Source of the DNA: Solibacillus daqui
Lineage (GTDB): Bacteria > Bacillota > Bacilli > Bacillales_A > Planococcaceae
Assembly: GCF_028747805.1 (NCBI RefSeq)
Contig: NZ_CP114887.1
Span: forward strand, 2,225,501-2,289,500
Reading direction: 5' to 3'
DNA: 64,000 nt
The stretch's first letter is position 1. The number at the start of each line of letters is the position of its first letter. This document shows, in pieces, positions 60,116 to 64,000 of the stretch. The notes beneath the pieces were generated by a model. That model ran no database searches. It saw only the letters and a program-made list of their open reading frames with translations, and was not told the DNA's origin. The position numbers and the translations under genes were made by a program.

Positions 60116-60916
60116 TTGAATCACTTATTAGCATGTATGAAAATTATTGGAGATGACTCCATTCAACGCACACAGTTAACACATCGAATAGCATTAGTCG
60201 AAAATTTTAACATTGAAAAAGGAATGCGTGTATTAGAAATTGGCTGTGGTCAGGGAGATACAACAGTTGCTTTAGCAGATGCCGTTGGTCAAACAGGAAA
60301 AGTGGTGGCAATTGATATTGCTGCACCGCACTACGGGGCACCGATTACACTTGGAGAAGCTTCGGATACAATCAGGCAATCCCCCCTCGGTTCTCGTATT
60401 GACTTTCACTACGAAACGGACTTTTTAGCATTTAACACACCAGAAATGTTCGATGTAATTGTTCTATCACACTGCTCTTGGTATTTTGCGAGGCCACAGC
60501 AACTACATTCCTACTTTTTGAAAATGAAATCGATGACAAATCGCGTTTGTTTTGCTGAATGGGATGTTGATTATACAGAAATTAGCCAACGCTCACACTT
60601 TTGTGCTGTAAATATTCTTGCCCTTTATAGCGCATTTTGCGGTGGGGATGGCAACATTCAAAACGTTTTCCATAAAGCACAAATCGAAGAAATGCTAGGA
60701 CAAGCAGGTTTTGAAATTCAACAATCAAAAATTATTGACGCGACGTACTTACAAGACGGAGAGTGGGAAATTGACTACGCAAATGTATTGTACAATCAGT
60801 TACAGCAAGCACCACTCGCAATTCAAACATTAGCAACAAGCTATTACCATTTAATGAATCGGGATGAAGCGTACCGTCAATCATTAAATAGCTTTGTGTT
60901 AATCGCTACCCAATAG
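60116..60916 (+). CDS. Class I SAM-dependent methyltransferase
   Basis: 266 residues from the TTG at 60116, eight bases after TTGGAG; the ATG at 60095 has no ribosome binding site. Motif I is RVLEIGCGQGDTTVALADAV, the acidic post-I residue is in GKVVAIDIAAPHYG, and motif IV-like FDVIVLSHCSWYF follows. The substrate is not deducible. It is monocistronic and converges on the sirtuin gene. Confidence 0.85.
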   Translation: MNHLLACMKIIGDDSIQRTQLTHRIALVENFNIEKGMRVLEIGCGQGDTTVALADAVGQTGKVVAIDIAAPHYGAPITLGEASDTIRQSPLGSRIDFHYETDFLAFNTPEMFDVIVLSHCSWYFARPQQLHSYFLKMKSMTNRVCFAEWDVDYTEISQRSHFCAVNILALYSAFCGGDGNIQNVFHKAQIEEMLGQAGFEIQQSKIIDATYLQDGEWEIDYANVLYNQLQQAPLAIQTLATSYYHLMNRDEAYRQSLNSFVLIATQ

Positions 60917-60949
60917 ATATAAAAATTTATATATTCCCACCTGTCAAAT

Positions 60950-60984
60950 AAAAAGGGAGCAGTCCATTTTGAACTGCTCCCTTC
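60950..60984. terminator. Terminator between convergent genes
   Basis: AAGGGAGCAGT and ACTGCTCCCTT arms with A-run and T-rich flank. Confidence 0.88.
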
Positions 60985-60990
60985 TTTGTA

Positions 60991-61701
60991 TTATCTATTA
61001 AGTAATACGTCAATTTGCGCTAAAACTTCCCCCGCAGTACCTTGTATTATTGCATCAAAGCCTTGTGTCTGTGATTCCACTTCTAAATTAATATAAACAA
61101 GCTTTCCTTGAGCCATCATCGGTAATTGGTTAACCGGGTATACTTCAAGGCTTGTCCCAATCACAAATATAATATCTGCCTGTTGAATTTCATTTAATGT
61201 GCGGTTCCATGCTTCTTGTGGCAATGACTCACCAAACAAGACAACGTTCGGACGTAAATGATGCATGCAATACGTGCATACAGCGTTATTCATAAAATGT
61301 TCTTTACTGTGTGGTTTCTCACATTTTTCACAGCGTATGGTCAAAATATTCCCGTGAAGTTCTGCTACCTGCTTATTACCCGCTAATTGATGTAGCCGAT
61401 CGACATTTTGTGTTGCAACAAACCCAACTAGCCCTTGCTGCTCCCATTCAGCTAAAATTTCATGGCCTTTATGCGGCTTAACTTGTTCAAGTGCCTTAAT
61501 TCTTAGCTGATAAAATTCACGAAATAGTTCATAATTTTGTGTTAAGCTTTCAACAGATGCAACAGTTCGTGGATCAACTGATTTCCACCAGCCTGCCTTC
61601 GAACGAAAGTCTGGTATACCAGATTCTGTTGACATACCGGCACCAGTTAAAATGACAGTAGAAGCTGAATGTTTAAGCCATGACGCTACTGTTTGAATCA
61701 T
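60991..61701 (-). CDS. Sir2-family NAD-dependent protein deacylase
   Basis: 236 residues. NAD-binding TGAGMSTESGIPDFRSKAGW, VATQNVDRLHQLAGN, catalytic histidine in AELHGN, a zinc ribbon with two CxxC pairs (CEKC and CTYC), and FVIGTSLEVYPVNQLP. It removes acyl groups from lysine using NAD+. The ATG at 61701 is seven bases after GGGGGG; the frame extends five codons upstream without need. Monocistronic. It differs from an SrtN assignment only by lack of evidence, so no symbol is given. Confidence 0.92.
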   Translation of the reverse strand: MIQTVASWLKHSASTVILTGAGMSTESGIPDFRSKAGWWKSVDPRTVASVESLTQNYELFREFYQLRIKALEQVKPHKGHEILAEWEQQGLVGFVATQNVDRLHQLAGNKQVAELHGNILTIRCEKCEKPHSKEHFMNNAVCTYCMHHLRPNVVLFGESLPQEAWNRTLNEIQQADIIFVIGTSLEVYPVNQLPMMAQGKLVYINLEVESQTQGFDAIIQGTAGEVLAQIDVLLNR

Positions 61702-62050
61702 AGTCAATCCCCCCAAAATTTACGATTTTTTTTGTAGCACAGCAAATGACCAACGTTGTGCCAATTATTCATTTACAACTTCTAATAAAATGTTCGCAAG
61801 CAAGGCAACAAATCATTCTTTTATTTAGTGCTATAAAAAATGCTCATGTTCTTCGTGAATTTCATTACCTATTAATCAAAGCAATCCAGGTGTGCGTGTA
61901 CAATGATGTAAACATCAAATATGTTATTGACTTCAATTTGAATTGATATGCACCTTGATCCCATTATGTATCATCATAACCAATCATCAATATTTACTCG
62001 ACACTCTACCTAATGTAAATCTGCCATGACTAAGAGTTTTATAACTTCCA

Positions 62051-62254
62051 TTATATCGTGATCATGCAAAATAAATAGTAAGATACTCTCAAAAAACGCT
62101 TCCTTTTACAAATACAAACATTAAAGTTTAAAATAAAAGTGCCAAAGTAATTATACTTAGGCACTTGTTTTACTAGATATTTTCTACCTGTAATTGATAG
62201 ATTTACTCCAAAAATGAGCATCAATAAAATGCTAACATACTTCCACCTTATCAT
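62051..62254 (-). CDS. Doubtful small membrane protein
   Basis: 67 codons. Residues 1-30 (MIRWKYVSILLMLIFGVNLS, ITGRKYLVK) look like a membrane segment, and an AAAGGATC precedes the ATG, but the second half is encoded by a terminator hairpin (62137-62166) and reads like non-coding sequence. It may be a truncated gene or chance. The rest of 61702-62336 contains no supported gene. Confidence 0.3.
   Translation of the reverse strand: MIRWKYVSILLMLIFGVNLSITGRKYLVKQVPKYNYFGTFILNFNVCICKRKRFLRVSYYLFCMITI
62132..62170 (-). terminator. Hairpin with T-rich tail
   Basis: AAGTGCC-TAAGTA and TACTTT-GGCACTT pair on the minus strand around ATTA, followed by TTATTTT. It lies inside the doubtful small frame at 62051-62254 and is the expected end of any transcript from upstream. 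Confidence 0.65.
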
Positions 62255-62336
62255 CGTTGATCCTTTGCCCTTGCCACTTCTACCCTTTTTCTTACTAACT
62301 GCATACTAGCACGCATCAAGAAGGAATCACTTTCAA

Positions 62337-62633
62337 TTATTTAACAAGCTCAATCCAACCACTTTCATTAATTGTGACACGTGGTGTGTTGCATTTTGGC
62401 GGATCGTAAGAATAAATGATTTTGTCATAATCATCTTTTACAACATAGAGATTCATATATTGGATTTCATTGATTAATTTGCGAATTTGATTTTTATCAT
62501 GCTCGCCATTGCGATTATTTAACAACAGGAGCAGTTCATTTTTTATATTTAAAACATCTTTTTCATCTGCACGACGGATTACACTTTTTGGTAAATTTAA
62601 AAATTCATCAATTTTCATTAAGTTTAATTCCAT
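62337..62633 (-). CDS. Hypothetical protein, 98 residues
   Basis: Soluble protein with an N-terminal helical half (LMKIDEFLNLPKSVIRRADE, VLNIKNELLLLLNNRN) and a C-terminal part ending INESGWIELVK. No family recognised. An AAAAGGAGAAC ribosome binding site seven bases ahead of the ATG supports expression. It is isolated between terminators. Confidence 0.65.
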   Translation of the reverse strand: MELNLMKIDEFLNLPKSVIRRADEKDVLNIKNELLLLLNNRNGEHDKNQIRKLINEIQYMNLYVVKDDYDKIIYSYDPPKCNTPRVTINESGWIELVK

Positions 62634-62719
62634 GTCTTGTTCTCCTTTTACGGCGATTTTATATCGTATGTTCTTTACCCAATTTCACCATTTTAACCCC
62701 TTATTAGACATGACAAATA

Positions 62720-62756
62720 AAAAAAATAAGCAGCCCTTGAAATCAAGAGCTGCTCG
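62720..62756 (-). terminator. Terminator of the HSL-type esterase gene
   Basis: AGCAGCTCTTGATTTCAAGG-GCTGCT stem on the minus strand followed by TTATTTTTTTT, about 80 bases past the esterase stop. Confidence 0.75.
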
Positions 62757-62832
62757 AGATATATACTATTGAAATAATTGGTGTATTGCCAAAAATAAAG
62801 TCGTGCATATCGCATTAATAAAAGCAAAACGA

Positions 62833-63789
62833 CTAATTGTTTGCACGTGTTTCTTCCGATAATTGTTTTAAAAAGGCGTCAATCTGCTCAATTGTTTGGT
62901 GTATTTCTCGCTCAAACACTTCATTATTTGTAAAGTAACTATGGACAAGCCCTTCCATAACAATAGATTTTGTTTGAACACCTGCTTGTTGTAATCTCTT
63001 ATTAAATTCAAGTGCTTCGTCACGTAATACATCATTTTCTGCCACAAAAATAATTGTAGGTGGAAAATGTGTAAAGTTGGTCAATTGAAGCGGGCTCACG
63101 AGTGGGTTGGTAGCATCAATTTGTGAACTAATATAATAGTCACCAAACCACTGCATAACATCACGATCTAAGCCAAAGCCTTTTCCAAATAATGAATAGG
63201 ATTTCGTATTATAACTCAAGTCTGTAACCGGATAGAGTAAAATTTGCGACGTGATTGGTAATTTCTCCCTCGCAGCTAATTGACTTACTGCTACTGCTAA
63301 ATTACCTCCCGCACTGTCACCAGCTACAGAAATTCTTTTCACATTCCCATCAAAACTTGACGCATGTTCATTGACCCATAAAAAACTATCGAATGCATCA
63401 AATACAGGAATAGGGAATTTATATTCTGGTGCTAATCGATATTCGACTGATACAACAATTTGATTTGTTTGTTGCGCTATATATGAACAACTTTCATGGC
63501 AAGTATTTAAATCATTTAATACCCAACCCCCACCATGATAATAAACAATGATATCAAACGGTCCTTGTCCATTTGGTGTATAAATTCGGATATTAATTTT
63601 ATGTCCGTCTCGCATCGTTATTGTTTGTTGCTTTATCGTTACTAATTGCGCTGTAGGACGCTTAAGATTAGGTGCTTTCGAGCGCATTTCTCTTGCCTCT
63701 TGTGCCGACATTGTTACTAATGATGGTATTTCATTTACTCTAATTAAATAATTTTTAGTATGTTCATGTAAGTTCGGCAAAACGATCAC
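62833..63789 (-). CDS. HSL-family alpha/beta hydrolase (carboxylesterase)
   Basis: 318 residues. Hormone-sensitive-lipase type: oxyanion motif HGGGW at 85-89, nucleophile S159 in VAGDSAGGNLAVAV, acid in FVAENDVLRDEALEFN and histidine in GLVHSYFTN. No signal peptide. Substrates of the family are short-chain esters. The start is a GTG with AAAAGG two or three bases upstream; a start at the TTG at 63780 is possible. Confidence 0.9.
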   Translation of the reverse strand: MIVLPNLHEHTKNYLIRVNEIPSLVTMSAQEAREMRSKAPNLKRPTAQLVTIKQQTITMRDGHKINIRIYTPNGQGPFDIIVYYHGGGWVLNDLNTCHESCSYIAQQTNQIVVSVEYRLAPEYKFPIPVFDAFDSFLWVNEHASSFDGNVKRISVAGDSAGGNLAVAVSQLAAREKLPITSQILLYPVTDLSYNTKSYSLFGKGFGLDRDVMQWFGDYYISSQIDATNPLVSPLQLTNFTHFPPTIIFVAENDVLRDEALEFNKRLQQAGVQTKSIVMEGLVHSYFTNNEVFEREIHQTIEQIDAFLKQLSEETRANN

Positions 63790-63885
63790 AACCTTTTCTT
63801 TATAATTCCCATCAGTTTACTATGTTATAATGATAAACGATTGAAAGGCTAATTGCAAATCATTTTACAAGTCCTTTGACATTAA

Positions 63886-63920
63886 AAACCGCTACACGAA
63901 AATTGCTCATGTAGCGGTCT
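63886..63920 (-). terminator. Terminator of the partial gene at the window end
   Basis: ACCGCTACA and TGTAGCGGT arms; on the minus strand followed by TTTTTAATG. Confidence 0.85.
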
Positions 63921-63923
63921 TAA

Positions 63924-64000
63924 TTACATTTTTTTTAATTTTTCATATTCTAATTGCAGTTGTTCAATACGTTTACGACCCTCTTCACGATTACGAACGG
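63924..64000 (-). CDS. 3' end of a gene running out of the window
   Basis: Only the last 25 codons are inside. The frame reads VRNREEGRKRIEQLQLEYEK then LKKM and stops at 63924-63926. It is a charged helical tail; nothing can be said about function. Its own terminator follows. Confidence 0.6.
   Translation of the reverse strand, partial: VRNREEGRKRIEQLQLEYEKLKKM

Noticed and set aside
61746-61946. Open frame of 66 codons on the plus strand
   Set aside because: No ribosome binding site, no protein-like composition, and it faces the sirtuin promoter region.

Overview
The window reads as chromosome of a low-GC, spore-forming Bacillota, most likely a Solibacillus/Lysinibacillus-type member of the Bacillales (inference, no rRNA present). 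Support comes from a complete gerA-type spore germination operon, strong AGGAGG-type ribosome binding sites, two proteins with S-layer homology (SLH) domains, a meso-diaminopimelate dehydrogenase of the kind classically described from Bacillus sphaericus, and many B. subtilis-like genes (YcdB-type, SwrC/YerO, YvdT-YvdS-YvdR, YfkAB, YoaS/YozG, YxcD). No tRNA, rRNA, CRISPR array or prophage was seen.

Layout. Positions 1-9.1 kb are accessory: an intact IS3-family element, wreckage of an IS66 element inside a broken gene, an SLH surface protein, a DUF2971 fragment, and then single minus-strand genes (signal peptidase I, AlkD-like repair protein, nucleotidyltransferase, GNAT acetyltransferase) separated by short hairpin repeats. 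9.4-13.5 kb is the germinant receptor operon. 13.6-20.6 kb holds IS and gene remnants, an XRE regulator, an RND exporter with a divergent TetR regulator, a hydrolase and a DMT exporter. 21-25.6 kb is a tight operon with GTP cyclohydrolase II, RibD, an FAD monooxygenase, a HAD phosphatase and an unknown protein. 25.7-30.3 kb carries panF-yhdT, ddh, yxcD and secreted proteins. 30.6-37.3 kb carries a DUF4153/HTH/DUF2975 membrane set, a two-component system and an SLH 5'-nucleotidase. 37.4-51.6 kb carries aconitase, a RavA-ViaA-type MoxR/VWA operon, a beta-helix protein, a YfkAB radical SAM protein, a dynamin-like GTPase and SulP-UspA. 51.8-64 kb carries tag, a TetR-SMR-SMR operon, a TDT transporter, YdcF, a luciferase-like oxidoreductase, T-box-controlled leuA, guaC, a methyltransferase, a sirtuin and an HSL-type esterase.

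Main observations. (1) The ViaA-like gene is split exactly at four perfect copies of a 7-base repeat; losing one copy would fuse both halves into one 497-residue ViaA-length protein, so this may be a phase-variable switch. (2) The ribA-ribD-monooxygenase-phosphatase operon lacks ribB/ribE/ribH and any room for an FMN riboswitch, has its own palindromic operator, and could make a specialised metabolite from a riboflavin precursor. (3) An 11-base-spaced TTAACAT direct repeat sits at the promoters of the two-component system and of a distant secreted protein, suggesting a small regulon. (4) In the first 9 kb hairpin repeats bracket successive single genes. (5) leuA has a GC-rich, stem-rich leader placed after its T-box terminator.

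Many gene starts were moved inward from the longest open frame because the upstream start codon lies inside the Shine-Dalgarno sequence; these are stated per entry.
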